From JAZDDE01 sp039714435 (lineage in GTDB: Bacteria > Gemmatimonadota > Gemmatimonadetes > Palauibacterales > Palauibacteraceae): DNA of 27,917 nucleotides. Shown here piece by piece: positions 1 to 7,922 of the stretch. Position 1 is the stretch's first letter. Every line of letters starts with the position of its first letter. The translations under genes and the position numbers were made by a program. The notes below the pieces were generated by a model, which searched no databases, was not told the DNA's origin, and was given only the letters and a program-made list of their open reading frames with translations. The stretch is from positions 1 to 27,917 of the forward strand of contig JBDLJJ010000026.1 in NCBI GenBank assembly GCA_039714435.1, read 5' to 3'.

Positions 1-594
1 CGGGATTGATCTGTCTACTCCATTGGCGCCGGTGAAGCCGTTGAACAACACCAATCGATCCCGCAGAGTGACCGAGTCCGGGATTGCAGATCTCCTATTG
101 GGGAAGGCAGCGCTATCGCTTGACGACGGCAGGCGGAAGAGAGGCGACTGTTGTCCCGGGACAGCCGTGGACACAAGAGTCAGCAGAAAATTAGCCGCGA
201 TCTCAGTCGCACCTATCTCGACCGATAACGTTTCCGGCCCATAACCGATCGCGGTAGCACGGACGTCATGGTTTCCCTCTGGAACGCTGGTGATAGCATA
301 GCGGCCACTGAGGTCTGTAGTCGTCGCCAAAGAGGTTCCCATGACGACAACTTGAGCAGCTACAACGGGGAGTCCCGAATCAGCGTCAGAGACGGACCCC
401 TCGAGAGTCGTCACGTTCTGAGCGGCGACAGCAACTGGCAAAATTAGCGCCGTAGCTACGAGACAGCCCAAGGTGGTCAATCGGAATGGCGGGAGGCCTA
501 CTAACCATAGACGTGCAGGCAAATACCCGGGGGCCGGATGAATCGAATCGGCATGAGTAGGTGCGGGTCCGTCGCTCCGTCCAGGAAAATTCAC
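1..594 (-). CDS. N-terminal part of a secreted/outer-membrane protein with carboxypeptidase regulatory-like domain (TonB-receptor type), cut by window edge
   Basis: The frame is open from a GTG at 594 to the window edge (198 codons). The start is supported by an AGGAGGT Shine-Dalgarno at 601-607, seven bases upstream. After a 38-residue leader comes a hydrophobic signal segment (about residues 39-58, ending AVAAQ). Then follows a regulatory-like beta-sandwich domain (about 60-118): a G-x-V-x-D motif, TTTDLSGRYAITSVPEG, and an aromatic AIGY end. This is the domain that precedes the plug in SusC/RagA-like TonB-dependent receptors. Downstream, a segment with LVLFNGF and GANGVDRSIP faintly resembles a TonB plug (VLLDG...VD.S.IP), but the normal plug start is shortened or missing. 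It could therefore be a receptor or another surface protein. The small secreted gene at 774-1154 lies upstream on the same strand. Family call from motifs only; receptor identity uncertain. Confidence 0.7.
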   Translation of the reverse strand, partial: MNFPGRSDGPAPTHADSIHPAPGYLPARLWLVGLPPFRLTTLGCLVATALILPVAVAAQNVTTLEGSVSDADSGLPVVAAQVVVMGTSLATTTDLSGRYAITSVPEGNHDVRATAIGYGPETLSVEIGATEIAANFLLTLVSTAVPGQQSPLFRLPSSSDSAAFPNRRSAIPDSVTLRDRLVLFNGFTGANGVDRSIP

Positions 595-773
595 AGCACT
601 ACCTCCTGGAAAAGTTACTAAATCACTGTAAGTATAGCCGTTTGGCAACGCGAAATCCAAAAAATCCTATGACTCTTCCCGCGGAGCGAATACAGCAAGC
701 CACTTCTTGGCCTGAGTTCGCCGGGAGGCGGTCACCGGACTTCGGGCCGCCCAAGCGCACGCGCGCCTATGCC

Positions 774-1154
774 TCACCGCATGTCTTGATCGCGAAGCCT
801 GAGCAAGGTCTCGATGCTGTCCCACCACATGAGGCGTGTCGGAGCGGGAGGCGCCAGAACTACCGGCGGCATCAGTACGGGGTGCATTCGGGCCTCCTCC
901 CAATACGCCGTGTGGATGTTCACCTCCGGCGGTTCGACGAGAATTGGTTCGGGCAGGGCCAGGTCGCTGATGGCCGGTTCATCCGGTACTTGCGAGTGAT
1001 CCGCTACCTGCGAGTTCGCCTCATAGTCAAGCGCGCCGCACGGGGCGGAAGTCGTGAATTCTTGGGCCATCAGACTCGTGGCGCTTGCAAGCATAGCCAG
1101 CAGTGCCAGGATAACGGCTCGGTATGCGATGTTGATGTTGGTCGTGCTATTCAT
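774..1154 (-). CDS. Small secreted protein of unknown function
   Basis: 126 residues. I chose the ATG at 1154 over the longer in-frame start at 1370 because a GGGAGG Shine-Dalgarno lies six bases upstream, and because the residues that follow form a classic signal peptide (hydrophobic stretch around residues 10-28, ending SLMAQ). The mature part is about 95 residues, rich in Pro, Glu and Ala, with a single Cys (CGALDYE) and no recognised domain; it ends in a polar, charged segment (LLRLRDQDMR). It probably works outside the inner membrane. It is divergent from the glycosyltransferase at 1349, with 194 bp between the two starts that should hold both promoters. I do not recognise the family. 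Confidence 0.6.
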   Translation of the reverse strand: MNSTTNINIAYRAVILALLAMLASATSLMAQEFTTSAPCGALDYEANSQVADHSQVPDEPAISDLALPEPILVEPPEVNIHTAYWEEARMHPVLMPPVVLAPPAPTRLMWWDSIETLLRLRDQDMR

Positions 1155-1348
1155 GATTGCCTCCCTGCGCGCTACGCGGAGTTCCGGTTCTCTTCGGCCA
1201 GCCAATATTCGGGCACCTTGCTTCGTCGGCCGGTCGCTGGTGAGCATGTTCACTCCGGACGCGTCAGCGCGCCGTCGGCTGTACGTCACGGGCAAGTGAC
1301 GGTTGAAGGGGTAAGGCGGACTCGTGCGGGCATTGGTACCTTGCGGCC

Positions 1349-2797
1349 GTGAAAGCCAATCGCGGCGCAATGTTATTGATAGCGGGGATCGTCCTCCTGG
1401 GCGGCCTTCTGCGCTACTGGGGTAGTCTGGGAGACTTGTGGCTGGACGAGATCCACTCCCTGCAATTGATTCTCGGCCTGACGAGTGCGAGCGAAACCTT
1501 CACCGCCCTGCACGGGGACGGTAACCACTATCTCAACAGTCTCTTCCTTTACCTCCTGGGTTGGCAGGAGGACTGGACTGTCTACCGCTCGCTGTCCCTC
1601 GTAACCGGCCTGGCCGCGGTGCTGATGGGCAGCCTTATCGGGTGGCGCCGCGGACCGCTTACCGCAGTGACCTGCACGCTACTCCTGTCGTTTTCGTTCC
1701 CGCTTATCGTCTACTCCTCGGAGGCGCGAGGGTACGCCCCGGCAATATTCTTCGCGCTGGTTGCCTATTTCGCACTAAGGCAGATTCTGGACGAGGGCGG
1801 CCGTGGCTTTGTCGTCCTGTACTGGTCGGCCAGCGTGCTGGGTTTCGTGTCGCACCTTTCCTTCGCGCACTTCTTTCTGGCGGGCCTCTTGTGGTCCGCC
1901 TGGCGCCTGCGTCCCGGCCGGACTTTGCTGGCCTGCGCCGTGCGCTTCGCCGAGATTCAACTCGTACCTCTAGCGTGTCTCGCAGTCCTGTCCGCGCTCA
2001 GTATCGCGCCCATGCAGATTGCCGGAGGACCATGGATCGGGATCGCACGCACCCTGGCCCAGGTCTGCGCACTGGCCCTGGGCATTCCGCATCAGGCACC
2101 CTGGATCGCTGCCGCCGTCCTCGCATGCGTCGTGCTGGCAGTTCTGGGCCTGCTCGCTCTGCGCCGGTCGGGCTCCGACGAGTGGATCCTGTACGCCGGG
2201 ACGCTGCTTCTGGTGCCCGGGTTGCTAATGATCGCGCGGCCGCCCGGGACCATATTTCCGCGCTATTTCCTCATCCCTCTGGTCTTCTTCTTGCTTCTGA
2301 TGGGTCACCTTCTCGCTGACTGGGCCGGCCGGGGCCGCGCCGGACGACTCGCCTGGATCGGGGTTATGCTAGCCGTCCTGATCGGCAACGGCGTGGAGAC
2401 CGCCCGCTTCCTGGAACGGTCGCGCGGGCACTACATGGATGGTCTGACGTACATGGTCGAGCAAAGCGTTGGCGCAGAGGTCAGCGTGGGGAGCGATCAT
2501 CCGTACCGCAATCCGATGGTGCTTGCCTTCTACAGCCGCCATCTGCCGGACGGGGCGCAGGTCACGTACTTTGGCGAGCGCTACCTGCCGATAGGCAACC
2601 AGATCGTCCTCTCCGACGGTAACGACTGGCCCGCGGATGGCACCGAGTGGTTCGTCGTGCACAGCTTCGAGCGCGAACCTGTCCCGTCAGAGACTCTCGA
2701 GGTGCGCGGCGTGGAGTACGAACTGGCCCGATCGTTCGGGTACTACGGATTGTCAGGCTGGCACTGGATCTTGTACCACCGCCTAGGGTCTGGCTGA
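1349..2797 (+). CDS. GT-C membrane glycosyltransferase, GT39/ArnT-like
   Basis: 482 residues, multispanning, with about ten hydrophobic segments. The first loop carries the acidic GT-C signature (GDLWLDEIHS, about residues 29-38), where the Asp/Glu pair typically binds the metal and lipid-linked sugar donor in the PMT/ArnT superfamily. A second typical element is YSSEARGYAP, near residue 124-133. Such enzymes move a sugar from a polyprenyl-phosphate donor to lipid or protein on the outer face of the inner membrane; the acceptor cannot be told. A soluble C-terminal part of about 100 residues follows the last membrane segment. The annotated start is GTG without a clear Shine-Dalgarno; an ATG at 1370 is a possible alternative. 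The 3' end overlaps the convergent DCC-family gene by 15 bp. Confidence 0.75.
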   Translation: MKANRGAMLLIAGIVLLGGLLRYWGSLGDLWLDEIHSLQLILGLTSASETFTALHGDGNHYLNSLFLYLLGWQEDWTVYRSLSLVTGLAAVLMGSLIGWRRGPLTAVTCTLLLSFSFPLIVYSSEARGYAPAIFFALVAYFALRQILDEGGRGFVVLYWSASVLGFVSHLSFAHFFLAGLLWSAWRLRPGRTLLACAVRFAEIQLVPLACLAVLSALSIAPMQIAGGPWIGIARTLAQVCALALGIPHQAPWIAAAVLACVVLAVLGLLALRRSGSDEWILYAGTLLLVPGLLMIARPPGTIFPRYFLIPLVFFLLLMGHLLADWAGRGRAGRLAWIGVMLAVLIGNGVETARFLERSRGHYMDGLTYMVEQSVGAEVSVGSDHPYRNPMVLAFYSRHLPDGAQVTYFGERYLPIGNQIVLSDGNDWPADGTEWFVVHSFEREPVPSETLEVRGVEYELARSFGYYGLSGWHWILYHRLGSG

Positions 2798-3187
2798 AGC
2801 ATCGACCTCGCACTCTTCGGCGCAGCGGCCTGACAACTTCATCCGGTTGGCGGCTATCCATCCGTAGATCCGCCTGGTGACGCCTCGAACCAGAGGCACG
2901 CTGTAGAGCCACGTCCAGCGCCTGAAGTAGGGGAGTCGAGCGGCAATCTGATGTACACCGTCGGCTCCGACGTGCACGCATCCGTTTTCTTCGATAACCC
3001 GAATACCGCTGCTGAAATCCTCGAGCGCTAGTTGGCGAAACCGCTCGTCCAGGCCGGGTGTGTTCCGCGGTACATACTCGAATTGCTCCCAGCGGTCCCG
3101 TGACCGAATCGCGTCGATACTGCGCCGGCAGAAGGCGCACTCACCGTCGTACACGATCGTGATTTGCTGCCTGCGGTTCTCTCCCAT
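2783..3187 (-). CDS. DCC-family thiol-disulfide oxidoreductase (DUF393)
   Basis: 134 residues, usual size for the family. The N-terminus has the defining D-x-x-C-x-x-C motif within VYDGECAFCRRSID (about residues 12-25), on a thioredoxin-like first strand. The family is predicted to carry out thiol-disulfide chemistry, but substrates are mostly unknown. The rest is basic and aromatic (YFRRWTWLY, RRIYGWIAANR), as in other members, and another Cys pair sits near the C-terminus (CAEEC). It is cytosolic, with no signal peptide. Its 3' end overlaps the glycosyltransferase tail convergently; upstream, 79 bp separate it from the serine-hydrolase gene on the same strand, so co-transcription is possible. 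Confidence 0.85.
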   Translation of the reverse strand: MGENRRQQITIVYDGECAFCRRSIDAIRSRDRWEQFEYVPRNTPGLDERFRQLALEDFSSGIRVIEENGCVHVGADGVHQIAARLPYFRRWTWLYSVPLVRGVTRRIYGWIAANRMKLSGRCAEECEVDASARP

Positions 3188-3266
3188 GTCAGGACTCTAT
3201 GTCCCGGTCCTTCCTAATGGCAAAGAGACGCCCACAGCTCTGCGCCGTTAGTGAACCGGATCCGGC

Positions 3267-4439
3267 TCAGTCGCTCGCCGCGATCTCCAGCAGCTGGGGC
3301 GCGAGCTCGAAGTGCCTGGCTCCGCGGCCCTGATTCATGATGACCGCTACGGTCGTGCCAGTGTCCGGGTCGAACAGCATGAGACTGCTTCCGAGCGGAG
3401 AACCGCCGCTGTGCCCCCACTGCTCGCGTCCCAGATAGCTGTACCTCCGGATGCCAAGCCCGGCTCCGGACTCACCCCGAATGTTGCCGGCCGCGGGCAC
3501 GAACTCGAGCATTTGCTCGCGCATCGCCTCTCCGAACACGCCGCCCGTGAACAGAGCGCGGCCCCAACGGGCCACGGTGCGAGCGTTCGAGAACAGGCCG
3601 AAGGCAGAGTTCCCGAGTGTAAGTAGCGACATCTGATCCAGCGGCGCGGTCTCGTCGCTCGCACCCTGGCCTGACCAGGCCTGGGCCACAGGGCCAGCGG
3701 GAGTCTCGTGGCCCGGGAGAAAGATCTCCCCCATTCCAAGAGGATCCCAAAGCCGCGCATGATACAGCTCTGTTATCGACTGCCCGGCGGCCGCTTCGGC
3801 TATCATGCCAAGTAGAACGAAAGCGGTGTTCGTGTACTGCGTTCTGTCGCCGGGCTCGAAGATCTTGGGGCCCACGTACTCGATCAGCTCGCTAGACATG
3901 AACACTCGCGCGGGATCAGCGTTGACCGCGGGTCCGAGCTCCGGACTGCGCGTGTAGTTCGCGAGGCCGTTGGTATGGTTCAGAAGCTGCCGGATCGTGA
4001 TCACGCCATCCACGTTCTCCGTCTCGGGGAGCCAGTGGGAGACAGGGTCGTCCAGGCCAAGGACGTCCTCCTCCGCAAGCTGTAGCACGACGGCGCCTGT
4101 CATCGTCTTGGTGATACTGGCGATCCATATGAGGTGCTCCGGCTCGAGATCGCTGGACGCGCTCTCTACGCCAGCCGTGCCGACCCACTCCGCGCCATCG
4201 GATGTGATTACCGCCGCACTTACCCCGCGATGACTGGACGCCTCCGCCCAGGCGTCGAGCGCGGCTTGCAGTTGCGCCGCCTGGCGAACGGATGCTGGCG
4301 GGGGAGGTGGCAAAATGTTGGGTGGAGAGCCGGCCTGGCTGAACCCGACCACTCCCGGGCTGGAGCAACCGGCCGCTGTCAGGATCGCCAGAGCAGCTAC
4401 AGCTCGACGGTTGAAGAATTTACGAACTATTTGCTGCAT
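3267..4439 (-). CDS. Serine hydrolase lipoprotein, class C beta-lactamase/DD-peptidase fold
   Basis: 390 residues. A lipoprotein signal peptide ends at Cys25 (LTAAGC), followed by a Pro-rich spacer (residues 39-48), so it is anchored in an envelope membrane. The three catalytic motifs of the PF00144 fold are present: S-x-x-K as Ser108-Ile-Thr-Lys111, Y-x-N as Tyr202-Thr-Asn204, and HSGG at 343-346 in place of KTG. HSGG is more usual in esterases and D-aminopeptidase-like members than in true beta-lactamases, so I would not predict antibiotic resistance from this. The start has a GGGGGA Shine-Dalgarno six bases upstream. It lies 132 bp downstream of the NDH-2-like gene on the same strand. Substrate unknown. 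Confidence 0.85.
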   Translation of the reverse strand: MQQIVRKFFNRRAVAALAILTAAGCSSPGVVGFSQAGSPPNILPPPPPASVRQAAQLQAALDAWAEASSHRGVSAAVITSDGAEWVGTAGVESASSDLEPEHLIWIASITKTMTGAVVLQLAEEDVLGLDDPVSHWLPETENVDGVITIRQLLNHTNGLANYTRSPELGPAVNADPARVFMSSELIEYVGPKIFEPGDRTQYTNTAFVLLGMIAEAAAGQSITELYHARLWDPLGMGEIFLPGHETPAGPVAQAWSGQGASDETAPLDQMSLLTLGNSAFGLFSNARTVARWGRALFTGGVFGEAMREQMLEFVPAAGNIRGESGAGLGIRRYSYLGREQWGHSGGSPLGSSLMLFDPDTGTTVAVIMNQGRGARHFELAPQLLEIAASD

Positions 4440-4571
4440 GCATTCCCCCGGTTCGATACCGATAGTCAGCCGCTAGTTAGCAATTGGCTGGAAAGTGATC
4501 GCGCCTGTGCAACACGTTGGGTCGGCACAACGTTTGACCGGACGCGCCCGCAACTTTGCGCCGCCTGGCCA

Positions 4572-5819
4572 TCACGAAGAGGACAGGTCCCGCTCAAAGA
4601 TCTGGTTGAGAGCAAGCGTGAACAGGACGCGAAGCTTGTTCTTCAAGCCGAGTAGCTTCAGCAAGTAGGCGGAGCGATAGATCCACCAGGCCAGCCGCCC
4701 GGTGATCTGTAAGCCGAGCAGATCTACGAAGGCGACCCCGGAGCCCAGCGAGACGATCTTGCCGGCGTGATGCGCGTGATACGGTTCCAGGGCCCGGCCC
4801 AAGGCGTGGTTCTCGATGTTGGCGGCCGCTCTGATTCCCTGGCTGATCGCTATCGGCGCTACACGCGGATAGGGCCTGCCCGTCCTTTGATCCAGCAGGA
4901 TCGTGAGGTCACCGGCCGCGAAGACTCTCTCCTGTCCTTCCACCTGAAGGTATTCATTTATCTTGAGGGCCCCACGCTCGGTCGGAAGGGCGGCGGAGCC
5001 GACCCACTGCGAAGGGACAGTTCCGGCGGTCCAGATGAGAGTATTGGCCGCGATTGTCTGCTCCCCCGTCGAGTTTGTCATCGTGATCAGACCGGGAGCC
5101 GCGCTCTGAATGCGGGTCCCGAGCCGAACGTCGATTCCGCGCTCGCGGAGACGGCCCAGACCGGCTGCCGCCAGCGCGTCGTCCCAGCCATTCAGGATGC
5201 GATCGCCCGGGTCGGCCAGAATGACATGCGCCCTGGGTAGGCCCTGGTAGTATGGCGCCAGCACTGAGTTAGCCAGGTGATACACCTCGCTGGCTACCTC
5301 CACCCCGGCCGGTCCGGCGCCGGCTACAACGAAAGTCAGACCCGCCGCGCGGATTTCCTGTGAGACTCCCGGCGCCGAAGCCTCCTCCATGGCCCCGATC
5401 ACCCGCCCGCGAATCGCCAGCGCGTCATCCACGGATGTGAGCGGCAGGCTATTGTCGGCTAGAGCCTGATTGCCGAAGTAGCCCGGTTCAGCGCCAGTGG
5501 CGACAACCAGGTAGTCGTAGCGAAGCTCGATTCCGCCCGCGGTAAGCGTGCGCTTCTCCAGGTCCAACCCCTCCGCCGCGGCTCGCATGAACCCGAAACC
5601 GTAGCGCCGCCCCAGCACTCTGTACGGATAGGTGACGTGCTCCCGGCCCAGATTTCCGGCCGCGACTTCCGCCAGGAGAGGAGTGAAGGTGAAGTAGTTG
5701 CGGGGGTCGACGAGCGTGATGTCGGCTCCTTGCTGTCCGACTTCCGACCTGGACAGGTAGGTAGCGGCGTAAACGCCGGCGAATCCGCCACCTACCACGA
5801 CAATGCGCGTCTCCTCCAT
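4572..5819 (-). CDS. Type II NADH dehydrogenase-like FAD/NAD(P) oxidoreductase
   Basis: 415 residues. It has the two-dinucleotide-fold layout of NDH-2: an FAD-binding GGGFAG at residues 10-15, an ATG motif at 107-109, an NAD-binding GAGPAG at 167-172, and the FAD-contacting AAGD at 301-304. APIAISQG at 321-328 fits the quinone-site motif of NDH-2. The amphipathic C-terminus with AWWIYRSAYLLKLLG (about 377-391) matches the membrane-binding helix pair of NDH-2. The predicted reaction is NADH oxidation with quinone reduction at the cytosolic membrane face, without ion pumping. Sulfide:quinone reductase is less likely, since its catalytic Cys set is not seen. The gene follows the DUF2231-like gene by 12 bp and is probably in its operon. 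An AGGAG precedes the ATG, but at very short distance. Confidence 0.85.
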   Translation of the reverse strand: MEETRIVVVGGGFAGVYAATYLSRSEVGQQGADITLVDPRNYFTFTPLLAEVAAGNLGREHVTYPYRVLGRRYGFGFMRAAAEGLDLEKRTLTAGGIELRYDYLVVATGAEPGYFGNQALADNSLPLTSVDDALAIRGRVIGAMEEASAPGVSQEIRAAGLTFVVAGAGPAGVEVASEVYHLANSVLAPYYQGLPRAHVILADPGDRILNGWDDALAAAGLGRLRERGIDVRLGTRIQSAAPGLITMTNSTGEQTIAANTLIWTAGTVPSQWVGSAALPTERGALKINEYLQVEGQERVFAAGDLTILLDQRTGRPYPRVAPIAISQGIRAAANIENHALGRALEPYHAHHAGKIVSLGSGVAFVDLLGLQITGRLAWWIYRSAYLLKLLGLKNKLRVLFTLALNQIFERDLSSS

Positions 5820-5831
5820 GCTCCTGAACCG

Positions 5832-6299
5832 TCAGAACGGGAGGCTGAGGCGTGGCAGCCGGTCCTGGTAGAAGACGATCATGGTGCCGATGGAAGTGAT
5901 CGCCGCGACGAGCACGATGCCGGCCGCCTGAGTTCCCAGGCACCACAGCATGGCGCGCCGATCCTCCTGCAGGTAGGTCCGCTTGCGGCCGCTCCAGTAC
6001 AGGAACAGCGCGTACACGCCAACCATGACCGTGGCCAGCACGACCTTGATTCCCAGCCAGCCTCCGATAGGTCCGTCGAATCGGGCGATCGTTCCCACCA
6101 GACCGTCCCGCAGGCCCGCCGCCATGGCCAGCACCGTAGTTACCACTCCGAGCCAGGTGTTGGTTCGGGCCAGCCGGTAAATCCGGTCCTCGAACACACT
6201 CGTGGCCAGTCCGCGAAACAGCCAGGCGTACATGGCCACGAAGGCGGTGATGAAGAACGCGACGTGCAGATGCACGAAAAGCGGATGAAGAACTCTCAT
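5832..6299 (-). CDS. DUF2231-like four-helix membrane protein
   Basis: 155 residues from the ATG at 6299. The longer open frame upstream runs through the divergent cupredoxin gene and is not protein-like. The N-terminus MRVLHPLFVHLHVAFF has the His-containing LHP...VH signature typical of DUF2231 proteins, whose histidines are suspected to bind heme or metal. There are four hydrophobic segments (about 8-27, 46-64, 81-104, 122-144). Function is unknown; members often sit beside redox genes. The ATG lacks a clear Shine-Dalgarno. The gene is divergent from the cupredoxin gene (64 bp between starts) and leads directly into the NDH-2-like gene. Confidence 0.7.
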   Translation of the reverse strand: MRVLHPLFVHLHVAFFITAFVAMYAWLFRGLATSVFEDRIYRLARTNTWLGVVTTVLAMAAGLRDGLVGTIARFDGPIGGWLGIKVVLATVMVGVYALFLYWSGRKRTYLQEDRRAMLWCLGTQAAGIVLVAAITSIGTMIVFYQDRLPRLSLPF

Positions 6300-6363
6300 G
6301 GGTTCGAAACTCGGCGGGCTATCGGCGGGTTCCCATGACAACCCTGGACGAGGAGATATTGAA

Positions 6364-6798
6364 ATGCAGCACGCGCCAATCAGATCAGGACTAACTGTCT
6401 GGATCGCTTTGTGGCTGGTGGGCTGCGGTAGCCCACAGCCGGATGCCCGAGAAGCGCAGGATGCCCAGGAGCCGGAAATCAGCGCTGAGGGTCCGGGCAG
6501 AGTGGTGATCCGAATGACGGACGACATGCGCTTCGTCCCACCGAATCCGGTGATTTCTCCCGGCGACACAGTGGTGTGGATCAACGACGGCAGTCTTCCG
6601 CACACTGCAACGGACAACCCGGGAACCGCAGCCGTTCCAGCGAACAACATCTTGCCCCAGGGTGCGGAGCCGTGGGACTCAGGCAGCCTGGACGCGGGCC
6701 AGCGATTCGAGCACGTTCCGACCGCCGCGGGCGAGTACACCTATGTATGCGTGCTTCACGAGGCGGCCGGCATGATCGGGCGTCTGACCGTGGAATAG
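6364..6798 (+). CDS. Cupredoxin-domain lipoprotein (plastocyanin/azurin-like)
   Basis: 144 residues from the ATG at 6364, which has a GAGGAG Shine-Dalgarno about nine bases upstream; the longer frame from 6298 has no such support. A lipobox WLVGCGS places the anchoring Cys at about residue 20. The mature part is one cupredoxin domain. Type-1 copper ligands are visible: the first His in SLPHTAT, then Cys, His and Met in VCVLHEAAGM near the C-terminus. The protein is probably a periplasmic, membrane-tethered one-electron carrier. Lying just before the cytochrome oxidase operon, it could donate electrons to the CuA site of subunit II in place of a cytochrome c; this is inference. A short hairpin with a T run follows the gene. 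Confidence 0.85.
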   Translation: MQHAPIRSGLTVWIALWLVGCGSPQPDAREAQDAQEPEISAEGPGRVVIRMTDDMRFVPPNPVISPGDTVVWINDGSLPHTATDNPGTAAVPANNILPQGAEPWDSGSLDAGQRFEHVPTAAGEYTYVCVLHEAAGMIGRLTVE

Positions 6799-6844
6799 AC
6801 CCGGGCCGTCTATGGCCGATTTCAGCCTGGTGCAGAAATCGCGT

Positions 6845-6862
6845 GGGGAAATCCCCCTTTTT
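6845..6862 (+). terminator. Weak terminator-like hairpin after the cupredoxin gene
   Basis: GGGG-AAAT-CCCC followed directly by a run of five T, 46 bp after the cupredoxin stop codon. The stem is only four base pairs, so termination would be partial at best. Confidence 0.35.
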
Positions 6863-6919
6863 GCTGTAAGGTTATTTCCCATAGATCGTTATCGGGGTAG
6901 AAAATCAGCTTCAGAACGC

Positions 6920-6949
6920 TTGACTAGGCAGCACCCTTAAGGGCAATTT
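6920..6949 (+). promoter_or_regulatory. Possible promoter region of the cytochrome oxidase operon
   Basis: A TTGACT hexamer at 6920-6925 could be a -35 element, with an AT-rich CAATTT at 6944-6949 at 18-bp spacing, and lies 38-67 bp before the first operon gene. Between them is a perfect palindrome, CCCTTAAGGG (6934-6943), which might be an operator. The -10 match is poor, so this rests mainly on position. Confidence 0.25.
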
Positions 6950-6986
6950 GGGCGCTTCCTGCCGTGACTTCTCAAGGGGGCTCTAT

Positions 6987-7922
6987 ATGCGAGAACGGGA
7001 TTCCGGACTCATCATACCCGGAGCCGTGGCTGGAATTCTCGCAGGTACAGTAGTAATCCTCTGGTTTCTGATGCTCGACTTCGCCGCGGGCGATCCCTTC
7101 CATACACCAGCACGTCTGGCCGGGGCTGTGCTGGGAGAGCAATTCGCGGGAGCGTGGCCCCGGCTCGTGGTGCTGTACACGATTCTGCACTTCGGAGTGT
7201 TCGCGTCGCTGGGTGTGGTCGCCGCCTGGTTTCTGTCCGCTGTCGATGTGAATCCAGGTCTGGTCCCGGGAGTCATCTTCGGGGCTGTGGTGTTCAACGC
7301 CGTTCACTACGGCGGACTCCTGTTCGCGGGTACCAATTTTCTCACAGTCGTACCGGTTGGGCACGTAATCGCGGCCAACCTGCTGGGTGGCTTGCTGATG
7401 ATGGCCTTCTTGCACCGAGCCCAGGGTTCGGATTCGGAATTCGGCTGGCGTATTTTCAGGAAGAACACGCTTCTGTTCGAGAGTCTGGCCACGGGCCTCG
7501 TAGGCGCCGCCGTAGTCGCGTCCTGGTTTTTTCTCATCGACATTGTGACCCGTGTGCCATTTCACACACCCGCCGCGCTGGGTTCGGCGATCATTCTCGG
7601 CGCCAAGACGCCGGCCGAGACGCAGTTCGGCCCGGGTGTGATCGGCGCCTACACGTTTCTGCATATCGCGGCTTTCTGGGCCGCGGGATTTTTCTTCGTC
7701 TGGCTGGCCCGGCAAGCCGAGCGGGCGGAGGGCTTCTGGGTTCGCAGCGTTGCTGTGCTGGTACTCCTTGAAATCCTGTTCTTCGGATCTGCCGCCGTCA
7801 TGAGCGACTGGCTGGTTGCCAACCTGGGCTGGCTGACCATCCTCGTGGCCAACGGCCTGGCCGTGCTCAGCATGGGCCTGTGGATCTGGCGCAGACGGCT
7901 CGAGCTGGGAGGCAGGCCATGA
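6987..7922 (+). CDS. Multispanning membrane protein with an internal duplication, first gene of the cox operon
   Basis: 311 residues from the ATG at 6987, with an AAGGGGG Shine-Dalgarno about seven bases upstream. The protein is almost entirely hydrophobic, about eight membrane segments, and is built of two similar halves. Residues about 15-80 and 168-240 share the order glycine-rich helix, W-F-x-L-D/I, the exact hexapeptide PFHTPA (37-42 and 191-196), a small-residue helix, and a LH...F helix (LHFGVFASLG versus LHIAAFWAAG). The conserved His in each half could bind heme or metal. I do not recognise the family. Its stop codon overlaps the coxB start as ATGA, so it is translationally coupled to the oxidase and may be an assembly or accessory subunit. 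Confidence 0.7.
   Translation: MRERDSGLIIPGAVAGILAGTVVILWFLMLDFAAGDPFHTPARLAGAVLGEQFAGAWPRLVVLYTILHFGVFASLGVVAAWFLSAVDVNPGLVPGVIFGAVVFNAVHYGGLLFAGTNFLTVVPVGHVIAANLLGGLLMMAFLHRAQGSDSEFGWRIFRKNTLLFESLATGLVGAAVVASWFFLIDIVTRVPFHTPAALGSAIILGAKTPAETQFGPGVIGAYTFLHIAAFWAAGFFFVWLARQAERAEGFWVRSVAVLVLLEILFFGSAAVMSDWLVANLGWLTILVANGLAVLSMGLWIWRRRLELGGRP

Noticed and set aside
3267..4439. A beta-lactamase resistance gene
   Set aside because: The fold is shared, but HSGG replaces KTG and the lipoprotein form is typical of esterase or peptidase-like members.
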